Source: Pandoraea sp. ASV26 (GTDB taxonomy: Bacteria > Pseudomonadota > Gammaproteobacteria > Burkholderiales > Burkholderiaceae). Taken from it: DNA of 55,097 nucleotides. Numbering within the stretch: position 1 is the first letter of the stretch; each line of letters starts with the position of its first letter. The notes below the pieces were generated by a model. The model worked only from the letters and a program-made list of their open reading frames with translations. It had not been told where the DNA came from and searched no databases. The stretch covers positions 1 to 55,097 of the forward strand of contig NZ_JAELTP010000029.1 of assembly GCF_016428915.1 (NCBI RefSeq), written 5' to 3'. Made by a program: the position numbers and the translations under genes. This document shows, piece after piece, positions 6,482 to 14,830 of the stretch.

Positions 6482-8794
6482 ATGGATATCAATCAGTTTA
6501 AGCGAATTCTTGCCGCCTTCGCCGATGAACCGTCTGACGTCGACGTCAGGCTTGGGAAGGTCGTGGCTCAAATAAGAGACGATTTGATTGACGTCTCGAT
6601 CAAATATTCGAATGGTCCAGAGCAGTCTCTCCAAGTCGTCGAAAACGACGAACAATATCCCGCGCGGGTATGGCTCCTTAACCGAGTGGCGCGCTTACCG
6701 CAACTTGCTGATCGCATAATCGCAAGCAATAACGTTTCTGCGGAGACTGCGGCACGCTCACCTTTCGTAGTGCCAGCAGGTTCGCTGTCCTCGGATATCT
6801 CCAGCGCAGACAGTGCGGACCTGGTTATAACTGACGTCGTTGAGACACTTTTGGGCCAGGCTACGAACACTCTACCTGGTGCCACTTCCGTCTTATACGT
6901 GACATCAGATGCAGGGGAGGGTAAAACCACCGTAATAAACCGTGCCGCGTGTCAGCAGGCACAGCGATTTAAAGCGAAGAAGGTTGGTTCTCTCATAGTA
7001 CCCATCCCGCTCGGTGGGCGCACTTTTCTAACGTTTGATGACGCCGTCATCGCTGCACTGGTGAACAAGCTGCGTTTTAATTATTTGTATTTCGATGCAT
7101 TCATCGAGCTGGTTCGAATGGGAGCAGTCATTCCAGCATTCGACGGCTACGAGGAAATGCTCGTCGAAGGAACGAAGAACGAGGCGGTTTCTGCGCTAGG
7201 AAACCTCGTACAGTCGCTCAACTCATCGGGTACGGTATTTATTTCCGCACGCAAGGCGTTTTTTGAATACCTCAGTTTCAAGACGCAAGCCAGACTTCTT
7301 GATGCGATTGGCGACCGCTCCGCGTCATTCGCGCGACTGGGTATTGCCCGTTGGGACAAGAGGCGATTCTGCGAGTACGGGCGGCTCCGGAATGCCGACG
7401 ATCCAGGATCGATCTATGAAACGGTGGCAGCGCGTCTCGGCGCCGACCATCCGCTATTGACCCGCGCTGTGCTGGTGCGAAGATTGTTCGATGTCACGTC
7501 CGATCAAGGTGATCGAGCAGCCTTGGCTGAACTGCTAGGCACGAATCCGCACGACTATTTTTTTACCTTTGTCGATGCGATAGTAAAACGAGAGGCATCG
7601 GAAAAATGGTTATCCAGAGTAGCCGGCGATGTCATGGAACCGTTGTTGTCGATCGACGAACATCATGAACTTCTCTCTCTGATTGCGCAAGAAATGTGGC
7701 AGTCTTCGACTACTTCGCTTCGTTACGACGTATTGGATGTTCTTTCGGATATCTTTGCCGAAAGCAAGAAGAAAAGTGCGCTCGTTACACGCCAAATCAA
7801 GGAGCGGTTAAAACAGCACTCATTGCTTATCGCTGACGCATCCAAAGCAGTTTCACTTGCCTTTGATCACGAGGATTTTCAGAATTTTTACGTGGGAGAG
7901 AGCTTGGGACGGTTGCTCGCCCAAGCAGTTCGATCTGACCTACAGGCATTCTTGTCTATCAATCTCCTGTCTAACGCCACTGTTGAACAGGCGGTTCAAT
8001 ATTTGTTGCGCCATAAAGCGGACTTGCGATGCGTAGCTGATACTTTGGGTCAGATTAACTCATCGGAGGCTGGCTTCTCATTTTGCAAAGAGAACTGCGG
8101 AGTATTGACACTTCGAATTGCCGAGTGCATATCGGAAGGCGGGGGCACCTTCACTCTTGATTCGATGTTCTTTTCCCCTGATGCCCTTGCCGGCCGCTGT
8201 TTGGCTGGCTTGACGTTTCGCTCCTGCCATTTCCAGCCGACGGCGACGACAAACGGCAACTATAGCGACATTCGCTTTCAGGATTGCGAGTTCGAGCGCC
8301 TTGAATTAGACGTAAGGCTCCGTCCGTTTGAAGGCTGTGAGTTTATTTCGTGTCGGATCGACTCCGTCGTGTTGCTGCCTGATGACGAATACAGTTTTGA
8401 ACCATTGCAAATCGATGCGTGGTTGTGCCGGGCCGGGGCGAATATCTTAGATGCCGCTACCCCAGAAGACGCTTCGCTCGAAACTCCCGATCAAAATCTG
8501 AAATTGCTCGAGCGTTTTTTAAGAATATTCCTCCGGACTACGCAAATCGACGAAGATGTCATCCGCGTGAGACTTGGAAATGTAGCTGCGCCTCGTTTTT
8601 TCGATGAAGTGCTACCAGGGTTGATCGACTGCAAAGTACTAGAAGAAGTGACTTGGAAAGGACGCGGAATGCAGCACCGTTATAAGCTTATGCGACCGAT
8701 GTCCGATGTGAGTGAGGCTCTTGAGCAAGCGTCTGGCTCGTTTGATCAATTTCTTTCGCTGATGCACTCGACTAACAACTTGGGAAAACGCTAA
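6482..8794 (+). CDS. NACHT/STAND-type NTPase with pentapeptide-like C-terminal region
   Basis: A 770-residue NTPase, probably a sensor/switch protein. Walker A TSDAGEGKTT is at 141-150 (K148). The NACHT-type Walker B VIPAFDGYEEM is at 216-226 (D221, E224-E225). TVFISAR follows at 251-257. The helical region ends with LAFDHEDFQNFYVGESLG at 459-476, matching the F.H..fqe.faA.. motif that closes NACHT modules. Residues about 552-635 (LTFRSCHF, IRFQDCEFERL, FEGCEFISCRIDSV) resemble a right-handed beta-solenoid. A winged-helix-like segment (about 670-740) ends the protein. Codon use is far more AT-rich than the flanks. It partners the NYN nuclease gene immediately upstream. Confidence 0.72.
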   Translation: MDINQFKRILAAFADEPSDVDVRLGKVVAQIRDDLIDVSIKYSNGPEQSLQVVENDEQYPARVWLLNRVARLPQLADRIIASNNVSAETAARSPFVVPAGSLSSDISSADSADLVITDVVETLLGQATNTLPGATSVLYVTSDAGEGKTTVINRAACQQAQRFKAKKVGSLIVPIPLGGRTFLTFDDAVIAALVNKLRFNYLYFDAFIELVRMGAVIPAFDGYEEMLVEGTKNEAVSALGNLVQSLNSSGTVFISARKAFFEYLSFKTQARLLDAIGDRSASFARLGIARWDKRRFCEYGRLRNADDPGSIYETVAARLGADHPLLTRAVLVRRLFDVTSDQGDRAALAELLGTNPHDYFFTFVDAIVKREASEKWLSRVAGDVMEPLLSIDEHHELLSLIAQEMWQSSTTSLRYDVLDVLSDIFAESKKKSALVTRQIKERLKQHSLLIADASKAVSLAFDHEDFQNFYVGESLGRLLAQAVRSDLQAFLSINLLSNATVEQAVQYLLRHKADLRCVADTLGQINSSEAGFSFCKENCGVLTLRIAECISEGGGTFTLDSMFFSPDALAGRCLAGLTFRSCHFQPTATTNGNYSDIRFQDCEFERLELDVRLRPFEGCEFISCRIDSVVLLPDDEYSFEPLQIDAWLCRAGANILDAATPEDASLETPDQNLKLLERFLRIFLRTTQIDEDVIRVRLGNVAAPRFFDEVLPGLIDCKVLEEVTWKGRGMQHRYKLMRPMSDVSEALEQASGSFDQFLSLMHSTNNLGKR

Positions 8795-9138
8795 GAGCCT
8801 GGAAGTGTTGCTGCGTCGGTACGGTAAAGGGACGACTGCATCACGCTCGAAAGCGGCCGTCCAAATTCTGTTCAGATGAAAGACCGCAACGGGTCGGAAA
8901 CCGCCGTTCCAGAGCCGTTTTTTTTCGACCCTGATCCCCGCCGCCGTTCCTACTATCACCCCAAATCCCCCACCATAAAAATCAAAGACTTACCCTCTTC
9001 GCGTAACACCCCAAAATAGTAAACGCATCACCCGCAATCGCTTGCCAGATAAGCCTCCCAGCCACGGCTAGCCAAGGTTAATAGCCTATCGGGTCAAATC
9101 TTGGCGTGGTGCTCCGCCATCCTCCAGCGTTTACAGGG
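8795..9138. other. Intergenic region between NACHT and integrase genes
   Basis: The two genes converge here. I see no gene, tRNA or clear terminator; weak open frames on the minus strand lack a domain and a ribosome site. Confidence 0.4.
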
Positions 9139-10225
9139 TCACGTATCCGATAACGGGGCTAATCTCGCAAGCCATGGCCAGTCAGTGAATCGATTGCCCG
9201 TCTGGCGCATATGCGTGTACCTCTTCAGGCTTGTCCAACTTCGGTGTCCGGTTACGGCTGCTACACGAGGTATCGACAGACCTTGCTCGAACAGCCAGCT
9301 AGTGCCTTCATGGCGCAGGTCGTGAAATCTAAAGTCTTCAATTTGTAGAAACTTGCATGCGCGCGTGAACGCTGCGCCGACGGCATCGGTGGTGTAAGGA
9401 AAAATTCGGTCGTCCCCTTCGTGTCGCGGTATCACCGACAGAATGCGCATGGCTTCCGGGGGAAGGTCGCACCAAACGTCGTTACCGATTTTCTGGCCCG
9501 GGTGTTTCATGTCCCGAACCAGTATCCGTGATCCCTCCTTGTCCAAGTTCGACCACTTGATCGTCACGATCTCTTCTTGACGCCGCGTCGAGAACATAGC
9601 GAACGGAACTATGTATTGCATCGGTGCGCTATTCGGATGCCTTTTTGCGGATACCAACGAAATGCTCAAGTAGTAAATCCAGTTCAGCAAAACTTGCGCG
9701 CCTTTCCCTTTTGGCTGACTTGGCCGTGTGCCCGAGATGAGATAGGACTCGTCGCGCATCCTTCAAGGCTTGCTCGGGCAGTGGATAACCCCACGCGGGG
9801 CGGGCGACGTTGACGACTGCCCCGATGTGGGACATATAGTTGCTCGCCGTTTGTGGAAGGACATCAAGGTTTTTGGCAAATTCAACGTAGTCGGTACTCC
9901 CCAACTCGCTGCAACGCTTTTCACCGATGGGCGCTCGTGCGACGGCATTCAAGACTTGGGCCTTCGTTCGGCCGATTGTCTTTATCGATTCGCTGACGTA
10001 CTTTTTGATGACCTCACTGAAGAGGGGATCGGCTTGCGCTGCGGCTTCGAGCCCGCCAGGTCGAGCCAACTCCTTCTCTCTTTTGATGATCCATGCCGCC
10101 GCAGCTTGCCTACGGTCAAACGTCCGCGCCTCGGAATAGACCACCCGGCCGCCTCGCTTCAGGCGGATCTGTGCGGTATACCCTATACTTTTGTCCTTCC
10201 GTTCCCGTACTGTGATTGTGCCCAT
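9139..10225 (-). pseudogene. int: Tyrosine-recombinase integrase, frameshifted
   Basis: The N-terminal part starts at MGTITVRERKDKS (10225) and runs to LLEHFVGIRKKASE, where it stops. The C-terminal part continues in another frame from RHPNSAPMQYIVP. An A5 run (TTTTT at 9642-9646 on the plus strand) is the break: with four A's the protein reads EHFVGIRKRHPNSAPMQ without a gap. The catalytic set is otherwise complete: R in FSTRRQEEI, K in DMKHPGQK, HDLRH, GHRSW and the tyrosine in LKRYTHM. Its place beside dusA and its N-terminus fit dusA-specific integrases. Either a real loss of function or a homopolymer sequencing error. Confidence 0.85.
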
Positions 10226-10234
10226 AGGTTTTGT

Positions 10235-10285
10235 CGGTGCTACACGGCTTTTTTCGGTACTACACCGTAGCACTAGGGTGCTAAA
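10235..10285. repeat. Short direct and inverted repeats between int and dusA
   Basis: GGTGCTACAC (about 10236), GGTACTACAC (about 10256), GTAGCAC (about 10267) and GGTGCTA (about 10275) form close direct and inverted copies between the integrase start and attR. They are in the place expected for integrase arm sites or an int operator. Confidence 0.4.
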
Positions 10286-10366
10286 ACGAGCCAAAATCGG
10301 AGCCAACTTTGGGAAATCGGGCACTACGTTTTTCGCTGTAATCGACTGTTTTGTAAGAGATTTTCA

Positions 10367-11380
10367 ATGAATTTACCTCCCCGTCGCGTCAGTGTGGCGC
10401 CGATGATGGATTGGACTGACTCGAACTGTCGCGTCTTCCATCGTCAGCTTTCGCGTCATACGTGGCTGTATACCGAGATGGTCACGACCGGTGCGTTGTT
10501 GCACGGCGATGTCGCACGTCATCTCGATTTTGATGCTGTGGAGCACCCCGTTGCGTTGCAACTTGGCGGCAGTGAGCCGCAGGATCTCGCGCGCGCGGCA
10601 AAGCTTGGCGAACAGTGGGGTTACGACGAAATCAACCTGAATTGCGGTTGCCCGTCGGAGCGCGTGCAGCGCGGTGCGTTCGGCGCCTGTTTGATGGCGG
10701 AGCCGGAGTTGGTCGCTGATTGTGTGAAGGCGATGCGCGACGAAGTGCTGGTGCCGGTGACGGTCAAGCACCGCATCGGGATCGACGACGTCGAGTCGTT
10801 CTCCTTCGTCGAGGACTTCGTGGGCAAGATTGCCGAAGCGGGTTGCTCAACGTTCATCGTGCATGCGCGTAATGCGATTCTGAAGGGATTGAGTCCGAAG
10901 GAGAATCGCGAGATTCCGCCGCTCAAGTACGACTATGTGTATCGCCTCAAGCGAGTCTTCCCGCAGCTCGAGATTCTGATTAACGGCGGCGTGAAGACGC
11001 TCGATGAAGTCGAGCTGCATTTGCAGCATGTCGACGGTGTGATGCTGGGCCGCGAGGCGTATCACAACCCCTACGTGCTGGCGGAGGTCGATTCGCGTTT
11101 CTATGGCGATACGTCGCCGGTGAAATCGCGCGAGGCGGTGGAAGACGCCTTGATTGAGTACGCAGCAGCGCAAGTGGAGAAGGGCAAGTATCTCGGCGCG
11201 ATCACGCGCCATGCTCTGGGGTTGTATCGCGGCGTGCCGGGCGCGCGTGGCTGGCGCCGGGTGTTGTCTGATCCTAAGCGTCTGAAGGCCGGCATTGGTG
11301 CATTTGAAGAGGCGCGTGCGCAACTGCGTGCCGGGACTTTCTCCGAGCGAGACGATGCCGAGTCACTCGCGTCGGCATGA
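10367..11380 (+). CDS. dusA: tRNA-dihydrouridine(20/20a) synthase
   Basis: A 337-residue FMN enzyme reducing U20/U20a in the D-loop of tRNA with NADPH. Typical DusA motifs are present: SVAPMMDWTD (9-18), TEMVTTGALLHG (36-47), NLNCGCPSERVQRGAFGACLM with the likely catalytic C95, VKHRIGID, FIVHARNAILKGLSPKENREIPPL (shown as HARNA and LSPKENR) and INGGV. Its first 15 codons were supplied by the island on integration, and its original start is at 2831. AAGAGA is the only weak ribosome site. tRNA-His follows 190 bp downstream. Confidence 0.93.
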   Translation: MNLPPRRVSVAPMMDWTDSNCRVFHRQLSRHTWLYTEMVTTGALLHGDVARHLDFDAVEHPVALQLGGSEPQDLARAAKLGEQWGYDEINLNCGCPSERVQRGAFGACLMAEPELVADCVKAMRDEVLVPVTVKHRIGIDDVESFSFVEDFVGKIAEAGCSTFIVHARNAILKGLSPKENREIPPLKYDYVYRLKRVFPQLEILINGGVKTLDEVELHLQHVDGVMLGREAYHNPYVLAEVDSRFYGDTSPVKSREAVEDALIEYAAAQVEKGKYLGAITRHALGLYRGVPGARGWRRVLSDPKRLKAGIGAFEEARAQLRAGTFSERDDAESLASA

Positions 11381-11495
11381 CATTTTGCATGGGTGAGTGA
11401 CGTTGCCTTGCGAGCGTTCGCCGCGTGAGAAGGCGGTGTCGCGCGTCGAACGTGCACGAGAGAGAAGAAATATTTGGAAGAAGTGAAAAAAGTGC

Positions 11496-11525
11496 TTGGC
11501 AACGCAATAAAAACGTCGCTATAAT
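11496..11525 (+). promoter_or_regulatory. Sigma-70 promoter of tRNA-His
   Basis: TTGGCA at 11496-11501 and TATAAT at 11520-11525, spacer 18 bp, about 44 bp before the tRNA. Confidence 0.8.
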
Positions 11526-11568
11526 CTTGTTTCTGTTCAGCAAGCAAGTCAAGTTGCTGATCACGGCG

Positions 11569-11644
11569 GTGGCCGTAGCTCAGTTGGTAGAGTCCTGGAT
11601 TGTGATTCCAGTCGTCGTGGGTTCGAGTCCCATCGGTCACCCCA
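11569..11644 (+). tRNA. tRNA-His (GTG)
   Basis: Complete cloverleaf with anticodon GTG in the loop TTGTGAT and encoded CCA. The discriminator base is C73 and a G at 11568 stands at position -1, the pair peculiar to histidine tRNAs. Confidence 0.96.
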
Positions 11645-11772
11645 AAATTCCCTTGTTTTCCCCGGTAGTATCCACTTCGCTTTTCAACGAAATCCCCGAT
11701 TTTTCAATTTGATCACTTCGTCAGTGACGCTTTTTTCGCGCGTCTGCGATCGTAGTGTCGCATCTGTAGTGG

Positions 11773-11972
11773 TCATTCCATCCCGGACATTGCGTTAAGT
11801 TTTTCTTCTGCTACGCAAGAGCTAGTCCGTCATTAAATTGATGCAGACGTAGCCAGTTACACCGTTGCCTCAGGTGAGTGGCTGATATCCCGGCGAGCTT
11901 GTGGTATCCCACGGTCGGCACGCATTCCGTTTTCAAGCCTTTAAACAAGCGCTCCATGGGCGAGTTGTCCTA
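11773..11972 (-). pseudogene. IS3-family transposase (orfB) C-terminal remnant
   Basis: Translation on the minus strand gives DNSPMERLFKGLKTECVPTVGYHKLAGIS and NWLRLHQFNDGLALA. After a frame change it gives AEEKLNAMSGME and a stop. This matches the conserved tail of IS3-group transposases (DN.PMERFF.SLK.E, Y..RPH..n.glsPa). The N-terminal part and the inverted repeats are not recognisable, and the frame is broken. It marks past insertion beside tRNA-His. Confidence 0.7.
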
Positions 11973-12300
11973 GCAATTTCCACGTCGACTCCTGCTCTGC
12001 TCAATCCGGTATCGCCGCCACTTCGTAATCAGCGTCAAGAGAGCAGGCCCGTCACCATTCAGGCCCCCCCGATAACGGGCACCACGCCTTAGCGGTGGCG
12101 TGGTCCGGATCTGTGCGCTTGCACGCAAACAATAAGCGTCATCATCAATATTGATGATTCGAAGAGATTTCAGCTGATTTAGCATGTCCACGCCTTCGTC
12201 GCCCCGTTTCCGTTGGGTGCATTAGACGCGTGTGGCCACGCCTCGCCCCATAGCGTCCAGACGTTGTCGGCGCGTGAGAAGGTCATTACTTGGGGGAATC
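11973..12300. other. Intergenic region with an 18-bp palindrome
   Basis: No gene is seen. A perfect palindrome ATCATCAAT-ATTGATGAT lies at 12141-12158. The rest is probably degraded mobile-element sequence. Confidence 0.4.
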
Positions 12301-12960
12301 ATGAAATCAAGGTGCTTACTTATCTTTGCCCTATTTTTTGCATTGCTTGGGGGCAGTCAACTCGCAAATGCGGCATATCCATGTTGGGATGAGGCAGTGG
12401 CGGCTAACCGAGCTAATGGCTCAGGGGGTAGGGCAGGGGCTGACGCAAGATGGGAATCCAGCTCCGACGAGCAACTTCGATCGGACTTGGTTGATGCAAT
12501 GGAATACCGACAGTCTTTTCGTGAACAAGGGCTTAAGGGGATTCCCGACGATGTCTGGAATGAATGCAAAATCAAGGCGATCGAGTCTCGACTGCAGCCG
12601 AGAAGCCATTCTGTCAGCACCAAGACGTCGGAGGGAAATAAGTCCCAGTACGACAAGCAAATCAGCAAGTACCGTGACGGAACGCTATGCTTGAAGCTGA
12701 TCCAAAGTCACGACAGCCTGAATAGCATGTTCTGGTACAACGGCTGCAAGTTCCGTATCTTCGTGAGCTGGTTAGACTTTGGTGAAAAGGATGGCGGTAG
12801 CGTCGGTTCGGCAGGACCGATTTCCCCTGGGAAAAAAGAAGTCATCACGCCGCTCAAGGGGCGTTACACGGCCGCAGCTTGCGAATATCCCGGCATCGTG
12901 CGAGCACCCGATGGAAGTCTTTGGCGGCCTCAAACAATCGATCGGCACAGTTGTCAGTGA
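12301..12960 (+). CDS. Secreted hypothetical protein
   Basis: A 219-residue protein with a clear signal peptide (MKSRCLLIFALFFALLGG, cleavage likely after ANA-A at about 25). The mature part is charged, with Cys at about 29, 86, 125, 143 and further toward the end; TLCLKLIQSHDSLNSMFWYNGC is a distinctive stretch (pieces: CLKLIQ, FWYNGC). The start at ATG 12301 has GGGGGA upstream. Codon use is AT-richer than the core genes and the gene lies next to an IS remnant, suggesting acquisition. No family is recognised. It might act in the periplasm together with the secreted protein at 13280. Confidence 0.7.
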   Translation: MKSRCLLIFALFFALLGGSQLANAAYPCWDEAVAANRANGSGGRAGADARWESSSDEQLRSDLVDAMEYRQSFREQGLKGIPDDVWNECKIKAIESRLQPRSHSVSTKTSEGNKSQYDKQISKYRDGTLCLKLIQSHDSLNSMFWYNGCKFRIFVSWLDFGEKDGGSVGSAGPISPGKKEVITPLKGRYTAAACEYPGIVRAPDGSLWRPQTIDRHSCQ

Positions 12961-13279
12961 CGCGAATTTGGCAGTAGCAGACTCGAGCCAATCAAGCGGC
13001 GCCAAGAAACTTAAAACCGTTTGGCGTATGCCCTCAAGAGAGCAGACCCCAGTGCCAGCAAATCAAGGAACAGGCATATTTAATGCCACCACGCCGACGT
13101 GGATCAGCTCACTTGATGGCCGCCACGGTTACGTTCAGACCTTTTATCCATCAAATGATGGAATCCGAATTGATGATGTTCGCGTAACTTTTCGTCTCGG
13201 ATGCCGCTCGCTTGCATCCGGCTTGATGTTACGCAGACAGGAAATTAAATATTTACTTAATTTGTCAATCGGGCTAGCC
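12961..13279. other. Non-coding or degraded stretch between two secreted-protein genes
   Basis: An open frame crosses this region in phase with the next gene, but the translated residues show no domain. No ribosome site for a gene of its own is seen. It may hold remains of a lost gene. Confidence 0.35.
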
Positions 13280-13579
13280 ATGAAAACGACCAAATTGGTG
13301 TTGCTTTGCTCAGGAGTCATCGCATTTGGCACTTGCTTTGCCGCGCCCTCTCTAAACCCACATCTCAACGGTTCGACGTTTCAGGTTGACGCGTCCAATA
13401 CAGAAGACAGGGCATATCAATGCAGCATCACGTATGTGCTTTCCTCAAGCGACGGGGTTCAACAATTCTCAAGATCGTTCACTGTACCGGCGCGCTGGCA
13501 GGGAACCCCATTGTTCCATCAAACGTCGTACGCTGCGTCCAGTCTTAGGTTGGATGTAAAGCAGATCGGCTGTGCGTAA
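13280..13579 (+). CDS. Small secreted hypothetical protein
   Basis: A 99-residue protein with a signal peptide (MKTTKLVLLCSGVIAFGTCFA, likely cleaved after A21). The mature domain, about 78 residues, has two Cys (YQCSIT and QIGCA at the C-terminus) and alternates as in a small beta-sandwich. The start ATG at 13280 is chosen because the signal peptide begins there. GC is lower than in neighbouring core genes. Function unknown. Confidence 0.65.
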   Translation: MKTTKLVLLCSGVIAFGTCFAAPSLNPHLNGSTFQVDASNTEDRAYQCSITYVLSSSDGVQQFSRSFTVPARWQGTPLFHQTSYAASSLRLDVKQIGCA

Positions 13580-13834
13580 GGGCATCGGCCACGCCCAGCG
13601 TCGCGGCCAGAATCAATGCGTCGCAAAAGCGCTTCGGGGCAACCAGTTTGCTGCGGGCGGGGGAGCGTAAAGCGGGCCTCGTACATCGGCCAACTGCTGA
13701 ACTCGGGCAATCTTTGCCGGGGGCTGCTGGGATGCATCGACGCCACTCCCCACCCCATCGCAAAGTTTGATCTACGTCTAATTCCGTGTTCGGCGTGCAC
13801 CGACGGTGGGTGTGGGGGCGTCCATAATGGATTC

Positions 13835-13922
13835 GTCATGTTTCATGACCCTGTCTTCCCGGTTTGTCATGGTGCCCCGTGCGATCCGGTTTCGAGACCC
13901 ACCCCTCAGGTGGGTCTTTTTT
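13835..13922 (+). ncRNA. Candidate small RNA ending in a strong terminator
   Basis: No gene lies in the 250 bp before this terminator. A CATAAT box at 13823-13828 would start an RNA near 13835, which opens with hairpin GTCATG-TTT-CATGAC (13835-13849) and ends at the terminator at 13896-13922. The -35 region is poor, so the call is tentative. Confidence 0.35.
13896..13922 (+). terminator. Rho-independent terminator
   Basis: Perfect 8-bp stem GACCCACC / GGTGGGTC, loop CCTCA, then six T's. Confidence 0.9.
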
Positions 13923-14053
13923 CGTCCGTCCGCTCAAGCCATCCATCGTGTATCGGGCGTTACCTCCCGGATGTCACCTATTGAATTCGAACGTGCTACG
14001 ATTTTCGGGCGCATCGGGTGTTTTTCGATTTTCAGGGCATGGCGGAGACGGCA

Positions 14054-14308
14054 ATGAGCAGCTTCCTGCACGGCGGCCTCGGACTTGGCAATGACGGCGA
14101 GTTCGTGCGTTTTTATGTGAACGTCGACGGGAACGTCTTCACGTGCCAGATCGGGCGTGATGCACTCAACCGTCTCGCGAAGGCCGACGCCGGCGGCGAA
14201 GCACTCTTCGATCAGTTCATGGAAGCCGAAGACGAGATCGTCGAACTTGCCGCCAAGGCGATCGCCAACGGCGTGCGAACCGATCCAATCGTCGTCGACG
14301 TGCCCTGA
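14054..14308 (+). CDS. DUF1488-like small protein
   Basis: An 84-residue protein with the pattern VRFYVNVDGNVFTCQIGRDALNRL and LFDQFMEAEDEIVELAAKAIANG, which follows the DUF1488 layout (F.....g..v.c.is.eAL..L, ...F...r..I...A). No enzymatic residues are evident. GGAG is placed 6 nt before the ATG at 14054; an upstream ATG at 14039 is in frame. It is followed by another small gene at 14452. Confidence 0.65.
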   Translation: MSSFLHGGLGLGNDGEFVRFYVNVDGNVFTCQIGRDALNRLAKADAGGEALFDQFMEAEDEIVELAAKAIANGVRTDPIVVDVP

Positions 14309-14329
14309 GTCCATTCGATTCCACCAAGC

Positions 14330-14382
14330 CAACGAACCAACGAACAAACCAACCGAGCCAACCGAGCCAACCGAGCCAATTC
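14330..14382. repeat. Tandem CCGAGCCAA repeat
   Basis: Three consecutive nonamers CCGAGCCAA (about 14356-14382) are preceded by degenerate AACGAACC-type copies, in the intergenic gap after the DUF1488-like gene. Confidence 0.8.
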
Positions 14383-14451
14383 TTTCGCGCCGAAAGCCAC
14401 GCAATCCCATTCGTCGCGACGTTTCCTGCATCTCGCCAACGGGAGTCCGTC

Positions 14452-14703
14452 ATGAGCTACGCATCGCATGAGCAGGTCTACGAATACCGCGCGGGTTATC
14501 AAATTCGCGTCCGTGCCTTTCAGAACGAGTACGCCGGACCGTGGGACTATCTGGTGCAGGTCGTCCGCCACGGCACGCCGGAAGGGCCGGAGGTGCGATC
14601 CCCCGACGGGCACCGCGACAATCGCGTCGATGCCGAGTTGGCTGGGCTCAAGGCCGGGGAGCGCATCATCGACGAACTGCTCGGCGACGAGACCTACGAC
14701 TGA
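14452..14703 (+). CDS. Small hypothetical protein
   Basis: An 83-residue soluble acidic protein (MSYASHEQVYEYRAGY, then IRVRAFQNEYAGPWDYLVQVVRH, AGERIIDELLGDETYD). Composition and third-position GC are those of a real core gene. The start follows GGGAG about 8 nt upstream. No domain is recognised. It may be cotranscribed with the DUF1488-like gene. Confidence 0.6.
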   Translation: MSYASHEQVYEYRAGYQIRVRAFQNEYAGPWDYLVQVVRHGTPEGPEVRSPDGHRDNRVDAELAGLKAGERIIDELLGDETYD

Positions 14704-14771
14704 CGTCAACCGACGTCAGTCAAGCTCGGGTCGTCGTCAACTCGTCGTCAGCGCACCGTTACGCAGTTAAG

Positions 14772-14830
14772 CCGTTACACCGTTACACCGTTACACCGTT
14801 ATGCCGGTACGCCGGTACGCCGGTACGCCG
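14772..14830. repeat. Octamer tandem array over the stop codon of the Nudix-MBL gene
   Basis: Three CCGTTACA units, one CCGTTATG and three CCGGTACG units run head to tail. The TAA stop of the gene at 14783 (minus strand) lies in the second unit, and the last 15 codons are encoded by the array. Gain or loss of a unit would change the C-terminal end. Confidence 0.9.

Larger units (their letters stand above)
2853..10409. mobile_element. Genomic island integrated in dusA (attL 2853-2877, attR 10385-10409)
   Basis: The island is bounded by the 25-bp duplicated dusA sequence and has a tyrosine integrase gene directly beside the regenerated dusA, the standard organisation of dusA-targeting islands. 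Its interior (about 3500-9100) is visibly richer in A/T than the flanks and its genes have unlike codon use. Cargo: a small protein gene with structured leader, Fic, VapB remnant, NYN and NACHT genes. The integrase is frameshifted, so the island may no longer move on its own. Length is about 7.5 kb. Confidence 0.8.

Noticed and set aside
8639-8959. A 106-codon minus-strand open frame
   Set aside because: It overlaps the end of the NACHT gene antisense and has no recognisable domain or ribosome site.
9642-9646. Programmed ribosomal frameshift in the integrase
   Set aside because: The required shift is +1 or -2, whereas the A-run favours -1; a simple one-base insertion explains it better.
13519-13839. 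A 106-codon minus-strand open frame
   Set aside because: It overlaps a better-supported secreted-protein gene and shows no domain.
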